Shown in pieces: positions 1-5,522 of a stretch of 7,322 bases of DNA. Positions within the stretch are counted from its first letter, which is position 1. Each line of letters starts with the position of its first letter. The stretch spans positions 1 through 7,322 of the forward strand of contig JBKPNX010000263.1 in the NCBI GenBank assembly GCA_046732855.1, in the 5' to 3' direction. Both the position numbers and the translations under genes were made by a program. The notes beneath the pieces are model-generated. The model had not been told where the DNA came from and did not search any database. It saw only the letters and a program-made list of their open reading frames with translations. Source of the stretch: JBKPNX01 sp046732855 (GTDB lineage Bacteria; Pseudomonadota; Alphaproteobacteria; Geminicoccales; Geminicoccaceae).

Positions 1-1
1 C

Positions 2-163
2 TCGACCCGCTGGAGGCAAATCCAGGAGGCGCAGGACCTACCAGGCAAACTGGAGGGCTTCCTGAGCTTCGCCAAGGCCACGACGCCGAGCCTGACCGAG
101 AGCCTGTATACGGAGGACGGCGCCAAGTTCGCGTACGTCGCTCTTGTCGAGAGCACGCTCTAG
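2..163 (+). CDS. 3' end of an unrecognised protein gene (partial)
   Basis: An open frame enters from the left edge and ends at TAG 161-163, giving the last 53 residues of a protein that starts outside the window. Almost every codon ends in G or C, which is the coding signature of this genome and absent from the other two frames here, so I take it as real coding sequence. The tail mixes charged and hydrophobic residues and ends in AYVALVESTL. It has no membrane segment and no motif I can assign to a family. It converges on the HhH-phasin gene, with 143 bases between the two stop codons. The function is unknown; it could also be the remnant of a larger broken gene. Confidence 0.5.
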   Translation, partial: STRWRQIQEAQDLPGKLEGFLSFAKATTPSLTESLYTEDGAKFAYVALVESTL

Positions 164-190
164 CAGGCTCCGCACAGGCGAGCTCGAGGC

Positions 191-205
191 TCCCGTCCGG
201 CGGGA
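191..205 (+). terminator. Hairpin after the left-edge gene, possible terminator
   Basis: TCCCG-TCCGG-CGGGA forms a 5-bp stem with a 5-base loop, 27 bases after the stop of the left-edge gene, and is followed by AATATA rather than a clear T run. It could help end that transcript, but it is short and not a classical Rho-independent terminator. Confidence 0.3.
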
Positions 206-219
206 ATATACGCTTACGC

Positions 220-235
220 TCATCGCGGGCGATGA
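220..235. terminator. Hairpin between convergent genes, possible bidirectional terminator
   Basis: TCATCG-CGGG-CGATGA is a 6-bp perfect stem with a 4-base loop, lying between two converging stop codons (163 on +, 307 on -). Its position suits a shared terminator. No T run follows on either strand, so the call rests on position and symmetry only. Confidence 0.3.
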
Positions 236-306
236 CACTGAGAGAAGCGAGACGGCACCTCATCCGCGCTCCCCGTCCGTGACGCGGGTTCGGGATGCTG
301 GCACCG

Positions 307-1425
307 TCAAGACCGGGGACGTCCTGCAAACCCCGCCCGCGCCTGCAGCGGCTGTAGACTGGCGCTGGCCACCCGCACGGACAGCTGGGCGAGCTTGGAT
401 GCCTCGGTCAAGATCCGGTCCGCCGACGAACGGGTGTAGCGCACCTGCACGTCGAGGACGTCCTTGGGTGTCCGGCAGCGGGCGAACTCCCGCCCCGCCT
501 CGATGTTCTCGCTGAGCTGCGCCTGAGCGAAGCGCAGCCATTCGCGGTGGATTTCTTGCATGGTGTCGAATAAGGCTCTGCTGGATGCAGCGATGGCATT
601 GGGCTCGTCCGTGCCCTGGCTTGCAAGCTCGTCATAGCCGCGGCTTCCGGGAGAGGCCGCTGATCTGAGGGCCTCGCGGCTCCGGTCGCCGACGCGCTCG
701 AATGCCTCCATGCCGGCGTTGCCGGTCTGCGCCGCAGCTTCGATTGTGCGTTTGCCCGCATCACTCGCCACCTCGGCGCTCCAGCTTGCGATCTCTGCCG
801 CTGTGTCAGCGCTTTGCCAAGTGGTATCGACGAGGATTTCACCGGCCCGCCTGGCCGTCTCGCGCGCTTTAGCCTCGCCCTTTGAGTCCGACTCGACGGC
901 GCCTGCACGGTTGCCGACGGAGATGGTGAAGCGCTCGCGCAGGTTCTGCACTGCCTGCACGCCAATGCCGGTTACGTCACTGAGCTCGTCCAGACTCTTG
1001 AAGCCGCCGCGGTCGCCTCGCTCCTTTAGTATGGACTCTGCGGCAGCGGTGCCGATGCCCGCGACTGACACGAGCTCGTGGCGGTCCGCCCGGTTCAAGT
1101 CGCTCTTGGGATTTCGGGTCTTCTTGGCAGTCTTATCGGCGACGGAGCGTTTTCTAGTCTCGGCCTTTGACGCCGACTTGGCGGCGCCTGCACGCTTGCC
1201 GGAGATGGTGAAGCGCTCGCGCAGGTTCCGCACTGTCTGCGCGCCAATGCCGGTCACATCGCTGAGCTCGTCCAGACTCTTGAAGCCGCCGCGCTCGCCT
1301 CGCTGCTTTAGGACGGACTCTGCGATAGCGGGGCCTATGCCCGGGACTGACACCAGCTCGTCGCGGTCCGCACGGTTCAAGTCGCTCTTGGCATTTCGGG
1401 TCTTCTTGGCAGTGTTATCGGCCAC
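307..1425 (-). CDS. Tandem helix-hairpin-helix / phasin fusion protein
   Basis: A 372-residue protein with three parts. Residues about 15-74 and 109-168 are two ComEA-like HhH units. Each opens with DLNRAD, carries two hairpin motifs (PGIGP and TGIGA in unit 1; AGIGT and TGIGV in unit 2) and contains GGFKSLDEL. HhH units of this kind bind DNA backbone non-specifically. A helical linker follows (about 188-275). Residues about 276-363 match the Phasin_2 pattern: an amphipathic helix (EIHREWLRFAQAQL), then EAGREFARCRTPKDVLDVQ and a second helix. Phasins coat polyhydroxyalkanoate granules. There is no signal peptide or membrane segment, so it is cytoplasmic. I chose GTG 1425 because AGGAG lies 8 bases upstream and the duplicated unit begins exactly there; ATG 1461 in the same frame (384 residues) lacks a ribosome site. 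An EcfG-like promoter lies upstream. A DNA-to-granule tether like PhaF or PhaM is inferred, not shown. Confidence 0.88.
   Translation of the reverse strand: MADNTAKKTRNAKSDLNRADRDELVSVPGIGPAIAESVLKQRGERGGFKSLDELSDVTGIGAQTVRNLRERFTISGKRAGAAKSASKAETRKRSVADKTAKKTRNPKSDLNRADRHELVSVAGIGTAAAESILKERGDRGGFKSLDELSDVTGIGVQAVQNLRERFTISVGNRAGAVESDSKGEAKARETARRAGEILVDTTWQSADTAAEIASWSAEVASDAGKRTIEAAAQTGNAGMEAFERVGDRSREALRSAASPGSRGYDELASQGTDEPNAIAASSRALFDTMQEIHREWLRFAQAQLSENIEAGREFARCRTPKDVLDVQVRYTRSSADRILTEASKLAQLSVRVASASLQPLQARAGFAGRPRS
859..1425 (-). repeat. Tandem duplication of a ~282-bp HhH-coding unit
   Basis: Two direct units, 1144-1425 (94 codons) and 859-1143 (95 codons), both open with VADxTAKKTRNxKSDLNRAD and share most of their sequence. 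Long stretches are identical at the nucleotide level, for example around 984-1014 and 1265-1295. Similarity fades toward the end of each unit (SASKAETRKRS against SDSKGEAKARE). The offset keeps the reading frame, so the duplication added one whole DNA-binding unit. High DNA identity suggests a fairly recent event or ongoing gene conversion. Confidence 0.85.
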
Positions 1426-1433
1426 AGAACCTT

Positions 1434-1438
1434 CTCCT
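1434..1438 (-). promoter_or_regulatory. Ribosome binding site deciding the GTG start of the HhH-phasin gene
   Basis: On the - strand AGGAG (within GAGGAGAAGG) is separated from GTG 1425-1423 by 8 bases, an ideal spacing. The alternative ATG at 1461 is preceded by CGCTGCCGCCAG, with no Shine-Dalgarno match. This favours the shorter 372-residue product. Confidence 0.7.
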
Positions 1439-1461
1439 CGCTCGATCGGTTGAATGGGCAT

Positions 1462-1650
1462 CTGGCGGCAGCGGTTTTACCCGGGTCAATGCCTGCAGTT
1501 GCTCCTGAGCAGCCCTACATCGCTGCCCGGGCGCCAACGTTTTGCACCGCACAACGTTCCGCGAATTGGACCAAAATTGGCAGGAGCGTGGGCCCTTTGG
1601 CAGTCCTGGCCAGGGTTGCAGTCGGACACTCGAGGCTTCCTCCCCTACCG
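1462..1650. other. Intergenic stretch between HhH-phasin gene and SDR remnant
   Basis: Apart from the EcfG-like promoter at 1536-1560, I see no coding signal here. Open frames exist on the + strand (from 1450), but they lack G/C-ending codon bias and family motifs until SDR homology begins near 1651. The missing 5' half of the SDR was presumably deleted or replaced by this sequence. Confidence 0.4.
1536..1560 (-). promoter_or_regulatory. EcfG-type general stress promoter
   Basis: Read on the - strand, GGAAC (1560-1556) is followed by exactly 16 bases and then CGTT (1539-1536). This matches the alphaproteobacterial EcfG consensus GGAAC-N16/17-CGTT. It faces the HhH-phasin gene, placing a start near 1530 and a leader of roughly 100 bases before the GTG at 1425. 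Both boxes are perfect and the orientation and distance fit, although a 9-base match can occur by chance. It implies induction by general stress such as starvation, desiccation or osmotic shock. Confidence 0.65.
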
Positions 1651-2078
1651 TCCCAGGCCGCCGTGCCGCACATGAGGCCGGGCGGGGCCGTCGTGAACAC
1701 GACGTCGATCCAGTCGAAGGATCCATCGCCCCAGCTCCTCGCCTACGCCTCCACCAAAGGCGCGATCTCGAACTTCACGGCCGCCCTAACGCAGATGCTG
1801 GCGACCGAGGCATCCAAGTGAACGCCGTCGCGCCGGGCCCGATCTGGACGCCGCTCATCCCCTCGACAATGCCGGCGGAGAAGGCGGCGAGCTTCGGCCA
1901 GCAGGCGCCGCTCTGGCGCGCGGGCCAGCCCCAAAGAGTTTTGGCTCCGGCCTTCGTGCTGCTGGTGTCGGACGAGGCGAGCTCCATGTCGGGGGCGGTG
2001 GTGCCGGTGATGGGTGGGCACCCGATGTTGAAGGGAGGCGGGCCGGTTCGGGCGTCAGGATCGCTCGCTCGGCACTGA
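1651..2078 (+). pseudogene. YghA-type short-chain dehydrogenase remnant, truncated and frameshifted
   Basis: The C-terminal part of an NAD(P)-dependent SDR of the YghA / general stress protein 39 type. From 1651 one frame reads AAVPHMRPGGAVVNTTSIQS and LLAYASTKGAISNF, keeping the catalytic Ser (NTTS) and the YxxxK pair. At about 1809 the frame slips by one base: GAGGC stands where GAGGGC would restore the frame. The next frame continues with GIQVNAVAPGPIWTPLIPST, FGQQAPLWRAGQP and DEASSMSGAVVPVMGGHPML, which is the end of the family. The normal stop also seems lost, since the frame runs on for about 15 odd residues to TGA 2076-2078. The N-terminal half with the Rossmann glycine motif is absent; nothing SDR-like is visible before 1651. 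No functional enzyme is expected. Confidence 0.85.
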
Positions 2079-2194
2079 TCGGTCCGGAGTAACCGATTGA
2101 CGATGGACGCATGCACGGGCAGCATTGCCCCGATCCGGGGTTTCCACCGAGGGCTCCCGGTACCGAGGGCCGCCACGCGCGCTGGGAGGGAAGC

Positions 2195-2494
2195 ATGCCT
2201 AACAAAACCCCAAGAGCCAGAGGCACCTCCTCGGCGAAGGGGGCCAGGAAGGCGAACCCGGCCCTACAGAAGCCGCTGCAACCCTCCAAGGAGTTGGCGG
2301 CCGTGGTCGGCTCCGATCCGTTGCCCCGGGCCGAGATGGTGAGCCGCGTCTGGGACTACATAAAGCAGCACAATCTTCAGAACCCGGAGAACCGACGCGA
2401 GATCTTGGCGGACGACAAGCTCAAGCCGATCTTTGGCAAAGACAAGGTGACGATGTTCGAGATGAACAGGTACCTGGCGCAGCACCTGAAGTAG
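2195..2494 (+). CDS. SWIB/MDM2-domain protein
   Basis: A 99-residue protein. Residues 1-30 are a basic tail rich in Lys, Arg, Ala and Pro (MPNKTPRARG...), typical of nucleic-acid binding. Residues about 30-98 form a SWIB domain: LQPSKELAAVVGSDPLPRAE, then VSRVWDYIKQHNLQNPENRR, ILADDKLKPIFGKDKVTMFE and a closing MNRYLAQHLK. SWIB is best known from eukaryotic chromatin remodellers, but stand-alone copies occur in chlamydiae and many proteobacteria. Their role is poorly defined; a part in DNA topology or compaction is often proposed. ATG 2195 is chosen because GGGAGGG precedes it by 4-5 bases and the upstream in-frame extension to 2111 looks non-coding. The gene appears monocistronic. I am confident of the family and not of the cellular role. 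Confidence 0.9.
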   Translation: MPNKTPRARGTSSAKGARKANPALQKPLQPSKELAAVVGSDPLPRAEMVSRVWDYIKQHNLQNPENRREILADDKLKPIFGKDKVTMFEMNRYLAQHLK

Positions 2495-2498
2495 GGTT

Positions 2499-2512
2499 GC
2501 GCCCAGGGGCGC
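2499..2512 (+). terminator. Short hairpin after the SWIB gene
   Basis: GCGCC-CAGG-GGCGC, a 5-bp G/C stem with a 4-base loop, starts five bases after the SWIB stop codon. There is no T run after it, so termination here is only a possibility. Confidence 0.3.
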
Positions 2513-2648
2513 GGGCCCTCGAGGTCGAGATCAGCGCGTCGCGGTCCTGAGATCATCGAGCTTCTCCAACATCAGCGTTGACTGCGTTTGATTCCAGCAG
2601 AAGCAGGAAGCAGGCGCTTGGGAGCCGGACAAGCATTGGGCTCGCCGG

Positions 2649-3008
2649 CTATCGGGTTAAGAACTGGTCGCGCTGCTTCTCCCACTCTACCGGAAACAGC
2701 TCCAAAAGCCGGGCGAGCCCGGCCGTCGGGTCGCCATCCATTACGCGCTCAATAATGTCCGGGGCGAGCAGGGTGAGGCGTAAGACGCGGCTCACGTAGC
2801 TCTTTGAAATGTTCTCGGCATCGCCGATCTCGCCGACCGACGTGTAGATTCCTTCATCGAGCATCCGCTGCCATCGCCACGCCCGCGCCAGCGCCTTGAC
2901 CCGCGTGCCATTCGGCTGCGGCTTGGAGGTCGGCACGATGGCGCTTCCATCGGGCGCGACGATGCGTTTGCGCCCGCCGCGGCGCTGGAAACGCATCGGG
3001 ATTCGCAC
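2649..3008 (-). CDS. Small HTH protein, partner gene of large serine recombinases
   Basis: About 119 residues from GTG 3008. It opens with VRIPMRFQRRGGRKRIVAPD, followed by ALARAWRWQRMLDEGIYTSV. Then comes a ParB-like helix-turn-helix, GEIGDAENISKSYVSRVLRL, and a C-terminal helix (LLAPDIIERVMDG) ending FPVEWEKQRDQFLTR. In many alphaproteobacteria a gene like this follows a large serine recombinase, and here it sits directly downstream of a decayed one. Its job is not established; DNA binding is inferred from the HTH. The start is uncertain. The expected N-terminal sequence (VETRLDGSTLI) continues in frame up to about 3041 but has no ATG, GTG or TTG. The same frame then runs into recombinase sequence, so the native start may have been lost together with the recombinase. 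The HTH core itself looks intact. Confidence 0.7.
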   Translation of the reverse strand: MRIPMRFQRRGGRKRIVAPDGSAIVPTSKPQPNGTRVKALARAWRWQRMLDEGIYTSVGEIGDAENISKSYVSRVLRLTLLAPDIIERVMDGDPTAGLARLLELFPVEWEKQRDQFLTR

Positions 3009-3010
3009 AA

Positions 3011-3386
3011 TCAGGGTGCTACCGTCGAGCCTGGTCTCAACGCCCTCTCTCCTGCCGCCATTCTCTCGCCATGGCGCAGTTCCCGACCAAGCTCGCGAGG
3101 CCCTCGGCTCTGATCCGCACCCCGATGGCTTCCTCCTGCAGGTCGACCCGTCGACGAGCAGCTGCACGATCCGAGCCTGCTCGGCGGAGTACAGCTCGCT
3201 CCAGACCGTGGCGAAGTCGGCGAACAGCGCAGTGACCTCGGGCTCCGCGATTCGTCCTGGCCTTCTCGCTCCGCCGTCGCCCATACGTCGGGGCGACCAA
3301 CTCGGACGCGGGAGCAGCTTCTGGATGACCTCAAGCACCGCGCCTTCGACGTCGACAAGGCAGCTCGTGACCGGGCAGGTGTCTAG
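3011..3386 (-). pseudogene. C-terminal remnant of a large serine recombinase
   Basis: Pieces of one protein lie in three frames. Frame A reads LDTCPVTSCLVDVEGAVLEV (3386 downward), the end of the recombinase cysteine region. The next piece needs three frame corrections between about 3303 and 3253 to give RPELVAPTYG and AEREGQDGIAEPEV. Frame A resumes with TALFADFATVWSELYSAEQA and RIVQLLVD. Frame B gives RVDLQEEAIGVRIRAEGLAS, and frame C gives ELRHGERMAAGERAL. FPAEQARIVQLLVERVD and EGLASLVRELR are landmark C-terminal motifs of site-specific serine recombinases linked to prophages and integrative elements. The N-terminal catalytic resolvase domain is absent, and above 3386 I cannot follow homology. 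Each shift is consistent with one missing base, near 3085, 3150, 3253, 3281 and 3303. It marks a former mobile-element end and cannot encode an active enzyme. Confidence 0.75.
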
Positions 3387-3513
3387 CCGTCGGCGATCAT
3401 TCGGGGACGACTACTCGAGGCGGCTGGCTTGGTCCGGCAGTGCTTAACACCAGCTACTTCCTCGAGCGGAAGGACCAGAGAGCATCCCTGGGATTACTGT
3501 GCCCGTCGGGGCG

Positions 3514-4338
3514 TCAGGTTGGCGGCACGCAGGCATCGCGGCTAGCGACCAGACGTCCCGCAACGCGGGCGACCTCCTCGGCGCCACGGTAGCGCCATGG
3601 ATGGACGACCCGGGTCACGCCCAGCGCGGCGAGTTCGGACAGCCGCGACGCGAGCCGCTCGTCGTCCTCGACCGGCAGCCGCTGCAGCAGCACGATCTCG
3701 GGTGCCGGCTTGCCGGCAGCCTTCATGCCCGCCCGAAGTTGCGCGATGCCTGTGTCCAGCATCTGGCTGTGCGCGCCGGTCGCCATCCAGCCCTCGCCGA
3801 AGCGCACCGCGCGGCGGATGGCGTGGGGCGGTGCCCCGCCGACGATGATCGGCGGGCGCGGCGGCCGCGGGCGGAACAGAAACGTTTGGCCGTTCGCCTC
3901 GACCTCGTCGGCGGCGAAGCAGGCGTGGAGGAAAGCGAGCGTGGCATCGGTGATCGCGCCACGGCGACGCGCGTCGACACCGAGCGCCCGGAACTCCTTG
4001 TTCAACCAGCCGACCCCGACGCCAAGGATCAGCCGTTCACCCGACAGCTCCTGGAGCGATGCGATCCATTTCGCCGTGAGCAGTGCGGGACGGTAGGGGA
4101 CGACCAGCACGCCCACCCCCAGCGCCACCCGTTCGGTGATGCCGGCGAGAAAGGCCAGGGTCGCCAACGGCTCGACGTAGCGCCCGTCTGAGCCTTCCGA
4201 TTCCTCCGGTGGCAACGCAAGGTGATCGGCGACCCAGAGGTCGTCGATGCCTGCCTCCTCGGCGGCGCGCGCTGCATCCGCAATTAGCGATCGGGTCGAC
4301 TGCGGACCCATGTTGCGCAGGTAGATCCCCAGCTTCAT
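3514..4338 (-). CDS. LLM-class F420-dependent oxidoreductase (luciferase-like)
   Basis: A 274-residue member of the bacterial luciferase-like superfamily, closest in pattern to the F420-dependent Rv2161c-type group (TIGR03619). It folds as a TIM barrel that binds a deazaflavin or flavin. Visible landmarks are the N-terminal strand MKLGIYLRN, GIDDLWVADHLALPPE, EPLATLAFLAGITERVALGV, then SGERLILGVGVGWLNKEF and the late phosphate-binding-type motif PIIVGGAPPHAIRRAVRFGE. The length is normal and the frame is clean. ATG 4338 is preceded by GGAGGAGG at ideal spacing; an in-frame extension to 4485 looks non-coding. It diverges from the damaged SDR at 4545 across about 206 bases, a layout seen in catabolic or xenobiotic-reduction clusters. 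The substrate cannot be told. Use of F420 rather than FMN is inferred from family resemblance only. Confidence 0.88.
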   Translation of the reverse strand: MKLGIYLRNMGPQSTRSLIADAARAAEEAGIDDLWVADHLALPPEESEGSDGRYVEPLATLAFLAGITERVALGVGVLVVPYRPALLTAKWIASLQELSGERLILGVGVGWLNKEFRALGVDARRRGAITDATLAFLHACFAADEVEANGQTFLFRPRPPRPPIIVGGAPPHAIRRAVRFGEGWMATGAHSQMLDTGIAQLRAGMKAAGKPAPEIVLLQRLPVEDDERLASRLSELAALGVTRVVHPWRYRGAEEVARVAGRLVASRDACVPPT

Positions 4339-4544
4339 ATCCTCCTCCGCTCGCGTGGTCTGGGCGCCGCGGACGATCGATAGCGTGGGTCTCTGATGCC
4401 GGCGCCAGGATCGCGAACCGCGCGACCAAGTCCCCGCCGGGATCAGCGAAAAGCTCGCACCGACGATCGCGTGCGATTGCGTCACCCTCAGATCGTACGT
4501 ATTGCGCGCTTGGGGTAGGTACGAGAAGGATCAGGGAGGTCGCA
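4339..4544. promoter_or_regulatory. Divergent intergenic region between LLM oxidoreductase and SDR
   Basis: These 206 bases must hold the promoters of both divergent genes. It has both ribosome binding sites: GGAGGAGG just before 4338 on the - strand and GGGAGG at 4534-4539 on the + strand. A short inverted repeat ATCGC-GT-GCGAT at 4466-4477 could be an operator half-site pair, but it is small. I see no convincing -35/-10 pair and no EcfG box. Confidence 0.3.
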
Positions 4545-5303
4545 ATGGCAAAGCTGTAGGGTAAGGTCGCGTTCGTCGTCGGATCCGGCAAGGGGATCGG
4601 CAAGGCCATCGCCGAGTGCTTCGCGGCCGAGGGCGTCTGCGTCGCTTGCGCCGACATCGAAGCCAACGGGGCGGACGCGCTGGCTGCGCGTATCCAAGCG
4701 GCGGGTGGCCGCGCGCTTGCGATCGGCTGCGACGTGAATGACGGCGCTTCGGTCGCAGTGGCGGTCGCCGCAACCGCCCAGGCCTTTGGCGGCCTGCACG
4801 TGGTCTCAAGCAATGCTGCTGCGATCACCACCCGTAAAGCTCTGGCGGAGATGGACGAGGCGGAGTGGCGCCGCGCGATGGACGTCAACGTCACGGGTTC
4901 TTTCCTCGTCTGCAAGCATGCAATCCCGGCGATGATCGCTGCGGGCGGCGGCAGTATCATCCTGATGGCCTCGCAGATGGCCCATGTCGCCTACCCCGGC
5001 AGCTCGGCTTACTGCACCACCAAGGGGGCGCTGCTGCAGCTCGCGAAAGGCATCGCGCTCGACTACGTCGGCCAGGGAATCCGGGCGAATACCTTATCCC
5101 CCGGCGGTATCGCCACCTACCGGCAGCTCCTGCGCTTTGCCGATATGGACACTGCCCAGCGTGAGTGGGGCGCACGCCATCCGATGGGGCGGCTCGGCGA
5201 GCCGGACGAGGTCGCGCGAGCCGCGCTGTTCCTCGCCGCGGACGATTCCAGCTTCATGACCGCCGCGGACCTGCTGATTGACGGGGGCTATGTGGCGTGG
5301 TGA
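4545..5303 (+). pseudogene. Short-chain dehydrogenase/reductase interrupted by TAG at codon 5
   Basis: The frame reads MAKL-stop-GKVAFVV and then continues open to TGA 5301-5303, 253 codons in all, a normal SDR length. The ATG has an ideal GGGAGG 5 bases upstream, so it is the native start. The family usually has Glu or Lys at codon 5, and GAG to TAG is one substitution (4557). The cofactor motif is GSGKGIG (codons 13-19) with Val in place of the usual preceding Thr. SNAAA replaces the common NNAG (around codon 90). The catalytic set is complete: Asn 115 (DVNVTGSF), Ser 143, Tyr 156 and Lys 160 (YCTTK). The tail is DLLIDGGYVAW. The next in-frame start with coding sense, GTG 4734, lacks a ribosome site and would drop the Rossmann motif. 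Either a very recent pseudogene, a readthrough case or a base-call error. It is divergent from the LLM oxidoreductase. Confidence 0.85.
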
Positions 5304-5522
5304 GCGCTTGTGCGTGCTTACCCGTGCCGCACATCGAAAGCGCATCGAGGTTGCGGATAATGCGTGCTCGCCAGGAGTTCCAGTCCACCTTTTGAAGATA
5401 CCTCCGTGGGCGATCTGCAGTTTGGAGAGACGCACGATCCGGCTGAGAGGTTCGTACCAATGGTGGCCGTCGCCCTGTTGGCGAGCGCGCGGTTGAGTGG
5501 CGACATGCCTCAGGACAGCCAA

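Noticed and set aside
710..1453. Long open frame on the + strand opposite the HhH-phasin gene
   Set aside because: It is the antisense of a recognised protein; Ser/Arg/Pro-rich translation with no motif, as expected from GC-rich shadow frames.
1536..1558. Two AACGTT palindromes as a possible operator
   Set aside because: They are explained as parts of the EcfG -10 (CGTT) and -35 (GGAAC) boxes with flanking bases; no extra symmetry around them.
2146..2170. 9-base direct repeat ACCGAGGGC at 2146-2154 and 2162-2170 before the SWIB gene
   Set aside because: Short, G/C-rich and single pair; no array, no match to a known operator and likely chance.
3387..3513. Further upstream recombinase homology on the - strand
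   Set aside because: A few residues could be forced into the family with several corrections, but the sequence does not support it independently.
4557..4559. TAG read as pyrrolysine
   Set aside because: The position near the N-terminus of an ordinary SDR and the bacterial context give no support; relatives have a common charged residue there.
4037..4960. 307-codon open frame on the - strand spanning the LLM 5' end, the intergenic region and the SDR 5' part
   Set aside because: It runs over two recognised genes in shadow frames and its translation is low-complexity Ala/Arg/Pro without family motifs.
5356..5361. GATAAT as a -10 box for the MFS gene
   Set aside because: The matching -35 position reads ATCGAA, a poor fit, so a promoter cannot be supported.
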